Shown here piece by piece: positions 1 through 5,500 of a DNA stretch of 7,781 nt. The notes under the pieces were generated by a model, which ran no database searches, had not been told where the DNA came from, and was given only the letters and a program-made list of their open reading frames with translations. This DNA comes from Synechococcales cyanobacterium PMM_0003. GTDB lineage: Bacteria > Cyanobacteriota > Cyanobacteriia > Pseudanabaenales > Pseudanabaenaceae. Both the position numbers and the translations under genes were made by a program. Position 1 is the first letter of the stretch. The number at the start of each line of letters is the position of its first letter. Location of the stretch: the NCBI GenBank assembly GCA_949128015.1, contig CASBRC010000455.1:1-7781 (forward strand). Direction: 5' to 3'.

Positions 1-977
1 GGTTCAGGAAGGGCTGCTAGAAGTTCGGCATCAATTTGCCAAGTTTGTTTAGTGATTGGTGGACGTGCTAAAAAGAATTCATAATGGGAGATTGTATGGG
101 GATCGAGAACTTCAATTAGTCGATAGCGTTGACGCTCAGATAGATGTTGCGATCGCTCAATCAAGTTGGGAACCTTGCCAATCAACCGATCTAAATCCCA
201 TACCTGTGGATTTGAGAAGCCAAGGAATTCTAAACCAGATGCATCAATCAATTCAAACAAAGTATTAACGTTGTAGTCAATTTCTTGAGGATGCACATAC
301 ATATCCGCAAAACAAGCATCCTGAGTATTTTCCATTTCCCAACGTTCTTTTTCACGGCGACGAAGTGCGTTTGTTTCAGGAAGATTCGCGAATATCTCTC
401 TACCAATTTTTACGCCATCAACATAGTCGCCACGCTGATCACCTTGCAATAATGCGATCGCTTCCTGCATCAAGCGAATTTCCCAGCGTCCTAATTCGCT
501 ATAGACAAAAATATGTAGCAATCCTCTAGGAGCAAGCTTATTGGCTAATGCTTGAATACCGCGAATAGGATCAGAGGTATGGTGTAAAACTCCCACTGAA
601 TTGATCAGATCAAATTCTCCTTCAAGTTGATCGACATCAAACAAGCTGAGATGATGGAACTCGACTCTGGTAGCTCCCGATCTTTTGCAGCGTTCTTTAG
701 CAACCGCAAGAGTTCCTTCGCTGAGATCAATCCCAACGACCTTGGCTTCAGGATTAAGATGAACTAGATATTCTGTACTAACGCCAGATCCACAGCCAGC
801 ATCGAGAATACGGATATTATCTCGATCAGGTTTTTGTCCAGTACAAAAGCTATAGGCGGCTTGCCAATTCCAGCGCCAGTTATAACCCGGTGGTGGCTCA
901 TCTAAAATAGGTTCTGGTGGAAATGGATAAGTATTATAGAGTTTGGCAACGGCTGCACTGACTTTTGGATCGGACAT
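1..977 (-). CDS. Class I SAM-dependent methyltransferase (C-terminus cut by window edge)
   Basis: This gene has no stop inside the window; 325 codons are visible and the 3' end lies beyond base 1. Translation from the ATG at 977-975 begins MSDPKVSAAVAKLYNTYPFP and has a Pro/Trp-rich stretch (about residues 18-38, with YPFPPEP and YNWRWNW) seen in a cyanobacterial methyltransferase group. The SAM-binding motif I is ILDAGCGSG at about residues 57-65, and the acidic residue ending strand 2 is Asp84 in GIDLS. A later motif, FDLINSVGVLHH, spans about 122-133 and resembles the motif IV region. This is a Rossmann-fold methyltransferase by clear family signature, but the substrate cannot be read from the sequence. 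The C-terminal part (about 140-325) looks like the family's accessory region. No good Shine-Dalgarno precedes the ATG; the upstream leader is a degenerate heptamer repeat. It lies downstream of the EAL gene on the same strand, but a 229-base gap with a large hairpin argues against cotranscription. Confidence 0.9.
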   Translation of the reverse strand, partial: MSDPKVSAAVAKLYNTYPFPPEPILDEPPPGYNWRWNWQAAYSFCTGQKPDRDNIRILDAGCGSGVSTEYLVHLNPEAKVVGIDLSEGTLAVAKERCKRSGATRVEFHHLSLFDVDQLEGEFDLINSVGVLHHTSDPIRGIQALANKLAPRGLLHIFVYSELGRWEIRLMQEAIALLQGDQRGDYVDGVKIGREIFANLPETNALRRREKERWEMENTQDACFADMYVHPQEIDYNVNTLFELIDASGLEFLGFSNPQVWDLDRLIGKVPNLIERSQHLSERQRYRLIEVLDPHTISHYEFFLARPPITKQTWQIDAELLAALPE

Positions 978-984
978 AAGTATT

Positions 985-1012
985 GGTAACTAGTGATTAG
1001 TAACTGGTGATA
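985..1012. repeat. Four degenerate heptamer repeats (RGTRAYW)
   Basis: Four adjacent 7-base units read GGTAACT, AGTGATT, AGTAACT and GGTGATA on the plus strand. They fit the consensus RGTRAYW with no spacer. They resemble the short tandemly repeated repetitive (STRR) heptamers known from cyanobacteria, although the unit is not one I can assign to a named STRR class. The array starts 8 bases upstream of the methyltransferase start codon, so it occupies most of the place where a ribosome binding site and leader would be. Confidence 0.6.
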
Positions 1013-1028
1013 TCTCTTCTACAGTTTT

Positions 1029-1137
1029 GTTAAGTAGGTGGACATAATTAAAACCAAAACCAAAAAGCTGTAGCGCACGCTGCGCGTGCGCTACAGCTTT
1101 TTGGTTTTTAAGGTTTTCTTTTGCTCACCTACTTAGC
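1029..1137. mobile_element. MITE-like 109-base near-palindrome
   Basis: The outer arms are TAAGTAGGTG at 1031-1040 and its exact complement CACCTACTTA at 1126-1135, with one extra pair plus a G:T at each end. Inside them the two sides remain similar (GTGGACATAA against GTGAGCAAAA on the opposite strand, both running into AAAACC). The core is a perfect 25-base-pair stem, 1056-1080 with 1084-1108, around the 3-base loop TGC. There is no open reading frame and I see no clear target-site duplication. This fits a non-autonomous miniature inverted-repeat element or a dispersed palindromic repeat. It also lies just past the 3' end of the EAL gene, so the stem followed by T-rich sequence on the minus strand may act as that gene's terminator. 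No transposase ends are recognised. Confidence 0.55.
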
Positions 1138-1206
1138 ACAATGCTATCATGTCGCAGGTTATTGACTATCAGATTGAACGTCAGTCTGAAGACGACAATT
1201 ATTGAT

Positions 1207-2472
1207 TTAGCCCACTACGAGAGGGATGTGGATTCTAACATTTGTCAAAAACTCCGCGGCTGACTCAGCATCAAGTGGCTTAGCAAATAAATATCCTTGA
1301 CCGTAGCATCCATCAAGTGAAGAACTAAATAAAGTTTTGAGCGTAGCTAGTTGCCTAGTTGTTTCTATACCTTCCACTACTATCTTCTTTCCTAATGTAA
1401 AAGCCAATGTGCCAATTGCTTTGACAATTATCCATTCTTCATTATTAATAAAAGATCGATCTATTTTGAGAATATCAATTGGGAAATCAGTTAGTCGTCT
1501 TAGTGATGAATAGCCTGTACCAAAATCATCAATACAAAACTGGATCCCTAAATCTTTTAATTGGTCAAGTATTTGTAAAGTGCGATCGCGATCGCCCATA
1601 ACAGTACTCTCTGTAATTTCTAGTTTTAAACTCTGGGGATTAATGTGATATTCCTGTAAGGTCTGGCGTACATATTCGACTAAATTAAATTCGGTAAGCT
1701 GTTTTGTTGATACATTTACACTCATCGTCAAATCAGCATGTTTAGGAAAAGATTGTTGCCAAATCTGTAATTGTTGGCAGGCAGTCTCCAGCACCCATCG
1801 ACCAACTGGATAAATCAAATCTGTTTTTTCAATAATATCGATAAAATCAATAGGAGAAAGTAAGCCTCGTTGTGGATGTTGCCATCGGATTAGCGCCTCA
1901 AATCCAGTTATTAAGTCAGTCTGGAAATTGACAATTGGTTGATAGAAAAGTCTTAGAGATTGTGTATCAATAGCTTCTTTTACCTCTGAGTATAAATCTT
2001 GGTTAAATCCTGTCAGATTAGAGATTTCTTTTTGTAAACTAATATTTTGAATCTCTAAAAGTTTAGTTTGCTCTAACAGTTGTGCTTGCAGTGAGCTTAC
2101 TCGCAAGTGCGTTTCTACCCTTGCTAATACTTCAATTAAATGAAATGGTTTATTAATAAAATCAATGCCACCAATAGCAAACGCTTCTACTTTCTCTTCT
2201 ACATTTTCAATCGCACTAATAAAGATAATCGGAATTTGTTGAGTTTTTGGATTGTTTTTTAGATTCACACAGACTTGATAGCCGTTCATCTCAGGCATCT
2301 TAATATCTAATAAGATCAAGTTTGGTATATGATTTTCGGCAAGTTCAATCGCTTCAATTCCATTTGTAGCTTCCAAAACTGCATAGCCTTGGTTAACCAG
2401 CATAGTTGATAGAATTTGCAGGTTGTATCGAGTATCATCAACGACAAGAATAGTAATCTTATTTTTATTCAT
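1207..2472 (-). CDS. Response regulator with EAL domain (predicted c-di-GMP phosphodiesterase)
   Basis: The 421-residue protein has an N-terminal receiver domain (about 6-122), a coiled-coil linker (about 125-166) and an EAL domain (about 170-410), with no GGDEF domain. Receiver residues are complete: acidic pair Asp12-Asp13, phosphoacceptor Asp56 in LLDIKMPEMNG, Ser86 and Lys108 in NKPF. EAL residues also look complete: Glu192 in FEALIRW, Asn253 in NVS, Glu285 in EITES, Asp315-Asp316 in DDFGTGYSSL, Lys336 in KIDRSFI, Glu367 and Glu370 in EGIET, and Gln392 in GQGYLF. It is therefore predicted to hydrolyse cyclic di-GMP to pGpG in the cytoplasm, switched by phosphorylation from a histidine kinase. 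No kinase gene is in view, so this is an orphan regulator. The start is the only ATG before the receiver fold; no Shine-Dalgarno is visible, but a TATAAT box lies 33 bases upstream. Confidence 0.95.
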   Translation of the reverse strand: MNKNKITILVVDDTRYNLQILSTMLVNQGYAVLEATNGIEAIELAENHIPNLILLDIKMPEMNGYQVCVNLKNNPKTQQIPIIFISAIENVEEKVEAFAIGGIDFINKPFHLIEVLARVETHLRVSSLQAQLLEQTKLLEIQNISLQKEISNLTGFNQDLYSEVKEAIDTQSLRLFYQPIVNFQTDLITGFEALIRWQHPQRGLLSPIDFIDIIEKTDLIYPVGRWVLETACQQLQIWQQSFPKHADLTMSVNVSTKQLTEFNLVEYVRQTLQEYHINPQSLKLEITESTVMGDRDRTLQILDQLKDLGIQFCIDDFGTGYSSLRRLTDFPIDILKIDRSFINNEEWIIVKAIGTLAFTLGKKIVVEGIETTRQLATLKTLFSSSLDGCYGQGYLFAKPLDAESAAEFLTNVRIHIPLVVG

Positions 2473-2504
2473 TGGAAATAGGAGATTTCACTAATTAGTC
2501 AGTA

Positions 2505-2510
2505 ATTATA
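2505..2510 (-). promoter_or_regulatory. Candidate -10 box for the REC-EAL gene
   Basis: The minus strand reads TATAAT here, a perfect sigma-70-type -10 hexamer whose near edge is 33 bases before the start codon. No convincing -35 hexamer is found at 16-18 bases spacing, which is common in cyanobacterial promoters. The position implies a short leader of roughly 25 bases. Confidence 0.45.
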
Positions 2511-2675
2511 TAGCGCTTATGGCAACAACATTTCACTGCACATTTAAAACACTGCCGATCGTAAAATGTTTCAGGAGACTGACAGACTATTAATAGACTA
2601 TCACCAGCCAGAAGCATTTTCATTGCGATCGCAGTAAATCGCCATAGCAAAACAAATTTCAATCAGCAAACCCCA

Positions 2676-2726
2676 AAGTTGATTTTTTGAAAGGCAGCCT
2701 ACGGTTGCCTTTCAAAAAATCAACTT
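2676..2726. repeat. Long hairpin A upstream of the DUF3086 gene
   Basis: A 24-base-pair stem pairs 2676-2699 with 2703-2726 around the 3-base loop TAC, with one G:T wobble. The arms begin AAGTTGATTTTTTG and end in its complement. The stem is much longer than an ordinary terminator and lies upstream of the plus-strand gene, so a dispersed palindromic repeat is more likely than a terminator. Confidence 0.7.
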
Positions 2727-2769
2727 ACTAACAAGGCGGGTTTCAAGGCTTAAAACCCGCCTTGCTAGT
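2727..2769. repeat. Hairpin B adjoining hairpin A
   Basis: The 12-base arms CAAGGCGGGTTT (2732-2743) and AAACCCGCCTTG (2753-2764) are perfect complements around a 9-base loop. After one mismatch, ACTA and TAGT extend the pairing by four more. It starts at the base after hairpin A and ends 7 bases before the TATAAAAT box, so it covers the -35 region of the likely DUF3086 promoter. Confidence 0.65.
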
Positions 2770-2776
2770 AAATTGG

Positions 2777-2784
2777 TATAAAAT
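2777..2784 (+). promoter_or_regulatory. Candidate -10 region for the DUF3086 gene
   Basis: TATAAAAT sits 27 bases before the ATG at 2812. No -35 hexamer is evident because hairpin B occupies that position. This is a sequence-only suggestion. Confidence 0.3.
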
Positions 2785-2811
2785 AGGTAAGCCCGATGCG
2801 ATGAGAACTTT

Positions 2812-4314
2812 ATGGAGTCCGATCAACTGCCTGTAGACGAAAATTTAAATCCATCTGAACAAGGAGAATCCCCCGAAGCGATCGCCCCATCAGTAACTTT
2901 AGACGAATCTACAACTGAAAATATTATCGAACAAACGTCTACTCATACAGATGAAATTATGGCTGAAGCTTTAGCAGTCTTAGAAGATACACCTGATGAA
3001 GATACGGTCATTGCAGAGCTTAAGTTAGAAGAGATTTTAGATATCTCAGAAACATCTGAGATATCAGATATAGCATCAGAACAAAAAGCAATAATTGCTC
3101 AACTAAAGCAGGAAGAAACCGAACTCAAGACAGAACTTGATTGCCTCAAAAATACAAAGTCTAAGATCTTACAAGACCAAATAGATGATTTACAAGCGGG
3201 GATTATTCGTCTAGCTCAAGCCGATGTCGCTCGACTCGAATATCAAAAGCAAGAACTACAGGCTGCGATCGCAGTCCTTGAAAAGCGCAAAGATCGTCTT
3301 GACAAAGAGATGACTAGTACCTATGCAGGTACATCCCAAGACATTGCCATCCGTGTTCAAGGATTTAAGGACTATCTTGTTGGTAGCTTGCAAGACTTGG
3401 TAGCTAGTGCTGAGAAGCTCAATCTTGTAGCCCCATCTGCTCAGCCTGTAGCCGAAACTGTAGTAACGACAGAAAAGCAACCAGAGAAAGAATCCGAGCC
3501 ATTAAGACTTTCCGATCAAACCTTTGCCGAATATAAGCAACGTGTTGATCAGCTTTTAGATCGTTATCGGACTTTGCCCGATTACTATGGGCCAGCATGG
3601 AAACTCAGGCGCACTTTTGAGCAAGTTCATGCCGATCGCGTTTCCAAGTGGTTCTTTGAGCAGTCTGGACGCGGCGCGATCCGCACGATGGGAACCCGCT
3701 TACAAAATATTCTCGTCACTTCGGCATCAATCTCTGTCTTAAAAGCTATTTATGGCGAAAAGCTGCGAGTGCTAGTTTTGGCGACCTCGCCCGAACGTCT
3801 TGGCGAATGGCGACGCGGTTTTCAAGATTGTCTCGGCTTGACCAGAGAGCATTTTGGTTCTGATAAAGGTATTGCTTTATTTGAAGATCCTGAGCCTCTA
3901 GCAACTAAAGGCGATCGCATGGTCAAAGAGGGACTAAGCCCTTTGGTAATCATCGATGAATCTGAGGAACTAATCGCCGTAGACTTATTGAGATTCCCTC
4001 TGTTAATTGCTTTTGGCGGCGCACCTGACGCTAAACCTGCGGCTCCCTCGGCCTATATGAATCGCGACATGAATCGTGATAGCCCCCGCGAAAGCCCAAA
4101 TAATCGTGATTATATTCGTGAAGCTCCGCGAGATAACCCACGAGATATGGGTCGCGATCGCGATTATGCGCCCAAAGAACGTGATAGTCGCGACAATCGC
4201 GATTATGGTGCAAGGGATTATTCCAACCGTAATTATAGCGATCGTGATTCCCGTGATGCTGGTTATGGCAATAATCGTGGGCGCAACAATCAGGATTCTG
4301 ACTGGGACTGGTAA
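2812..4314 (+). CDS. DUF3086 domain protein with coiled coil and Arg-Asp-rich tail
   Basis: The 500-residue protein has four parts. An acidic, disordered N-terminus (about 1-85) is rich in Glu, Ser and Thr. A long coiled coil (about 91-167) follows, with regular Leu, Lys, Glu and Gln. The conserved domain (about 235-403) includes LPDYYGPAWKLRRTFEQVHA, WFFEQSGRGAIRTMGTRLQN, SPERLGEWRRGFQDCLG and PLVIIDESEE, which I recognise as cyanobacterial DUF3086. The tail (about 412-500) is built from NRD, RDY, SRD and similar units and ends DSDWDW. There is no signal peptide or membrane segment, so it is likely cytoplasmic. The family's function is unknown; the coiled coil suggests self-association and the tail resembles disordered nucleic-acid-binding tails, both inferences. 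The ATG has only a weak GAG eight bases upstream. The stop codon is already inside the stem of the downstream terminator. Confidence 0.9.
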   Translation: MESDQLPVDENLNPSEQGESPEAIAPSVTLDESTTENIIEQTSTHTDEIMAEALAVLEDTPDEDTVIAELKLEEILDISETSEISDIASEQKAIIAQLKQEETELKTELDCLKNTKSKILQDQIDDLQAGIIRLAQADVARLEYQKQELQAAIAVLEKRKDRLDKEMTSTYAGTSQDIAIRVQGFKDYLVGSLQDLVASAEKLNLVAPSAQPVAETVVTTEKQPEKESEPLRLSDQTFAEYKQRVDQLLDRYRTLPDYYGPAWKLRRTFEQVHADRVSKWFFEQSGRGAIRTMGTRLQNILVTSASISVLKAIYGEKLRVLVLATSPERLGEWRRGFQDCLGLTREHFGSDKGIALFEDPEPLATKGDRMVKEGLSPLVIIDESEELIAVDLLRFPLLIAFGGAPDAKPAAPSAYMNRDMNRDSPRESPNNRDYIREAPRDNPRDMGRDRDYAPKERDSRDNRDYGARDYSNRNYSDRDSRDAGYGNNRGRNNQDSDWDW

Positions 4315-4353
4315 GCAAAAAAAAGGGGCGCGTTGCGCCCCTTTTTTTTGCTT
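4313..4353. terminator. Bidirectional intrinsic terminator
   Basis: The GC core GGGGCGC (4325-4331) pairs with GCGCCCC (4335-4341) around the loop GTT. A-tracts and T-tracts of eight on each side extend the stem to 19 base pairs (4313-4331 with 4335-4353). There is a T-run on both strands, so it can end both the DUF3086 transcript from the left and the Tic22-family transcript from the right. It begins within the DUF3086 stop codon and ends 9 bases before the tic22-like stop codon. Confidence 0.9.
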
Positions 4354-4362
4354 TTTTTGCTT

Positions 4363-5175
4363 TTACTTTTTAGCTGGTGCTACTTGAGGTGTAGCGGGTT
4401 GCTTACTGTTTTTGATGATGTACTCAAAAGAAGTCCGCGATGGCACAAACTGGAAGCGTTCAACTTCTGGATTGGGCTTATTATCCTTAGATATCATTGA
4501 GTCTAGAACTTGAAATAGAGATGCAACTTGGATTTTAGTTGTCTTAGTTACATCGGGTTGATCTTTACCAGCGCGATCGAGCAAGTTTTGTAAATCAGTC
4601 TGATCAAGGAAGAAAGGTACGACTTGTTCCTTTTTGCCATTTTGATCGATGCTCATTGTTAACAAACCTTGATTATTGGCTTGACCACCGATCGCAAAGA
4701 ACACTGGTACATTAGGGATTTTGTCAGCCGCCACACCTTGAGCGGTCAAGATTGTCCTTGCCGAGTCAATACTTGCCTTAGAAGGAATAAACTGGAAAAC
4801 AACCTTCTTGTCTTTATTTTGACGAATCACTGTATAAGCATCATTCATCGATCGCACGATGATTTGGGCTTTTTTGCCAACTTCAGGATTTGATTTTTGG
4901 ACTTGACTGAGCATCATTTGTGCTTCGTCAGGACCAAGGAAGAAAAACAAAAGCTGACTGTCATCAGGCTTAACATTTGGCTGCGTAGGAACTGCACCTA
5001 ATAGCGGCGAGCCTTTATCATCGGTAATCGTAAAAACAGGAATACTGCCCAATCTCTCCAAAACTTGGGCTTCGGTGAGGGCTTCAGCTTTGAGAGTAAA
5101 TATGGGACTAACAGCAATCGCCCCTGCGACACCTGCGGTGGCTGCTAGACTAACCAACGACTTAAATACGGACAT
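4363..5175 (-). CDS. Tic22-family protein, exported
   Basis: The frame is open up to 5268, but I place the start at the ATG at 5175-5173 because AGGAG lies four bases before it and translation then opens with a clean signal peptide: MSVFKSL, a hydrophobic stretch to about residue 28, and a likely cleavage after KAEA near residue 32. The product is 270 residues. The mature part (about 33-258) has Tic22 hallmarks: LGSIPVFTITDDKGSPLLG near the start, FFLGPDEAQMML, an internally repeated second half with VPVFFAIGG and VPFFLDQTDLQNLL, and VQFxP/FQFVPS-type strands. Tic22 is a component of chloroplast import between envelope membranes; cyanobacterial homologues are reported in the periplasm or thylakoid lumen and linked to outer-membrane biogenesis. 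The C-terminal PATPQVAPAKK is a short Pro/Ala tail. It converges on the DUF3086 gene through a shared terminator. Confidence 0.9.
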   Translation of the reverse strand: MSVFKSLVSLAATAGVAGAIAVSPIFTLKAEALTEAQVLERLGSIPVFTITDDKGSPLLGAVPTQPNVKPDDSQLLFFFLGPDEAQMMLSQVQKSNPEVGKKAQIIVRSMNDAYTVIRQNKDKKVVFQFIPSKASIDSARTILTAQGVAADKIPNVPVFFAIGGQANNQGLLTMSIDQNGKKEQVVPFFLDQTDLQNLLDRAGKDQPDVTKTTKIQVASLFQVLDSMISKDNKPNPEVERFQFVPSRTSFEYIIKNSKQPATPQVAPAKK

Positions 5176-5179
5176 ATTT

Positions 5180-5184
5180 CTCCT
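5180..5184 (-). promoter_or_regulatory. Ribosome binding site fixing the tic22-like start
   Basis: The minus strand reads AGGAG followed by AAAT and then ATG. This is the strongest Shine-Dalgarno of the window's large genes, and it excludes the 31-residue upstream extension that also lacks signal-peptide character. Confidence 0.75.
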
Positions 5185-5216
5185 AGCTACAATACTATTT
5201 ATGAGGTTTGTTTTAG

Positions 5217-5243
5217 ATTTTAGAAGCAAAGCAAATCTGACAA
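5217..5243 (-). promoter_or_regulatory. Weak promoter candidate for the tic22-like gene
   Basis: On the minus strand TTGTCA (5243-5238) and TAAAAT (5222-5217) are separated by 15 bases. Hexamers are reasonable, but the spacer is short. Other AT-rich -10 options exist nearby, so this is tentative. Confidence 0.25.
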
Positions 5244-5304
5244 TGAGCTTTGAAAGGGTAAAAGTCAAACGTAATTATTGTCCGAAAATAACTTTCTGGC
5301 AACT

Positions 5305-5375
5305 GTAACAATAACTCACACAAAAAGACAACCTTTTTATACCAGTTTCAGACTAGTTTGTGAGTGTATTGTTAC
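5305..5375. repeat. Spaced inverted repeat, possible operator
   Basis: The left arm GTAACAATAACTCACA and the reverse complement of the right arm, GTAACAATACACTCACA, differ by a single inserted base. The arms are separated by 38 bases that include TTTTTATACC. The position midway between divergent genes suits a regulatory site for one or both, but no known regulator's consensus is recognised; a cruciform or mobile-element remnant is an alternative. Confidence 0.5.
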
Positions 5376-5410
5376 CTTCTAAGACTCGAATATCATAAGT
5401 ATAGTTCCTA

Positions 5411-5453
5411 AGAACCAGAAGTGAAGTTGCGCCACAACTTCACTTCTGGTTTT
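5411..5453. repeat. Terminator-like palindrome upstream of the GTPase gene
   Basis: AACCAGAAGTGAAGTTG (5413-5429) pairs perfectly with CAACTTCACTTCTGGTT (5435-5451) around the loop CGCCA, and the stem can be extended by two more pairs including a G:T. A run of five T (5450-5454) follows on the plus strand. The shape is that of an intrinsic terminator, but no plus-strand gene precedes it. It is either a dispersed palindromic repeat or part of a leader. Confidence 0.65.
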
Positions 5454-5474
5454 TGATTATGTCCTAAGATTGAG

Positions 5475-5486
5475 TAGCTATAGCTA
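5475..5486. promoter_or_regulatory. 12-base palindrome before the GTPase start
   Basis: TAGCTATAGCTA is a perfect palindrome ending 14 bases before the GTPase ATG. Its TATAGC part could serve as a -10 box, which would give a very short leader. The role is unknown. Confidence 0.3.
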
Positions 5487-5500
5487 TACCTAGCGATGTT

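Larger units (their letters stand above)
2473..2811. other. Divergent intergenic region between REC-EAL and DUF3086 genes
   Basis: This 339-base stretch separates two divergently transcribed genes and contains no credible gene. The left part carries the EAL promoter candidate. The middle holds a HIP1 octamer at 2625-2632 and an AGACTAT direct repeat at 2584-2590 and 2595-2601 that flanks TAAT; the 10-base palindrome CTATTAATAG lies across this repeat. The right part is dominated by two consecutive hairpins (2676-2769), followed by TATAAAAT at 2777-2784, the likely -10 region for the DUF3086 gene. Confidence 0.7.
5176..5500. other. Divergent intergenic region between tic22-like and GTPase genes
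   Basis: This 325-base region has no credible gene. From left to right it holds the tic22-like leader, a 16/17-base inverted repeat with arms at 5305-5320 and 5359-5375, a terminator-like hairpin at 5411-5453, and a 12-base palindrome at 5475-5486 just before the GTPase start. It contains no HIP1 octamer. Confidence 0.7.

Noticed and set aside
56..268. 70-codon plus-strand frame at the left edge
   Set aside because: It overlaps the methyltransferase coding strand entirely, and the minus-strand reading continues through as coherent protein.
985..1137. CRISPR-like array formed by heptamers and palindrome
   Set aside because: The units are only 7 bases with no spacers, and the palindrome occurs once; there is no repeat-spacer periodicity and no cas gene.
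1582..1595. Overlapping double HIP1 GCGATCGCGATCGC as a special site
   Set aside because: HIP1 is abundant in this genome type and the copy falls in the coding sequence of the EAL gene, so it is not evidence of a distinct element.
4076..4387. Open frames on both strands over the Arg-Asp tail region
   Set aside because: They are by-products of the repetitive CGNGAT codons of the DUF3086 tail, read Ile/Val-rich or His/Tyr/Asn-rich low-complexity sequence, and have no ribosome sites.
5176..5268. N-terminal extension of the Tic22-family frame to the ATG at 5268
   Set aside because: The ATG at 5175 has a well-placed AGGAG and is followed directly by a signal peptide; the extension has neither and would bury the signal peptide.
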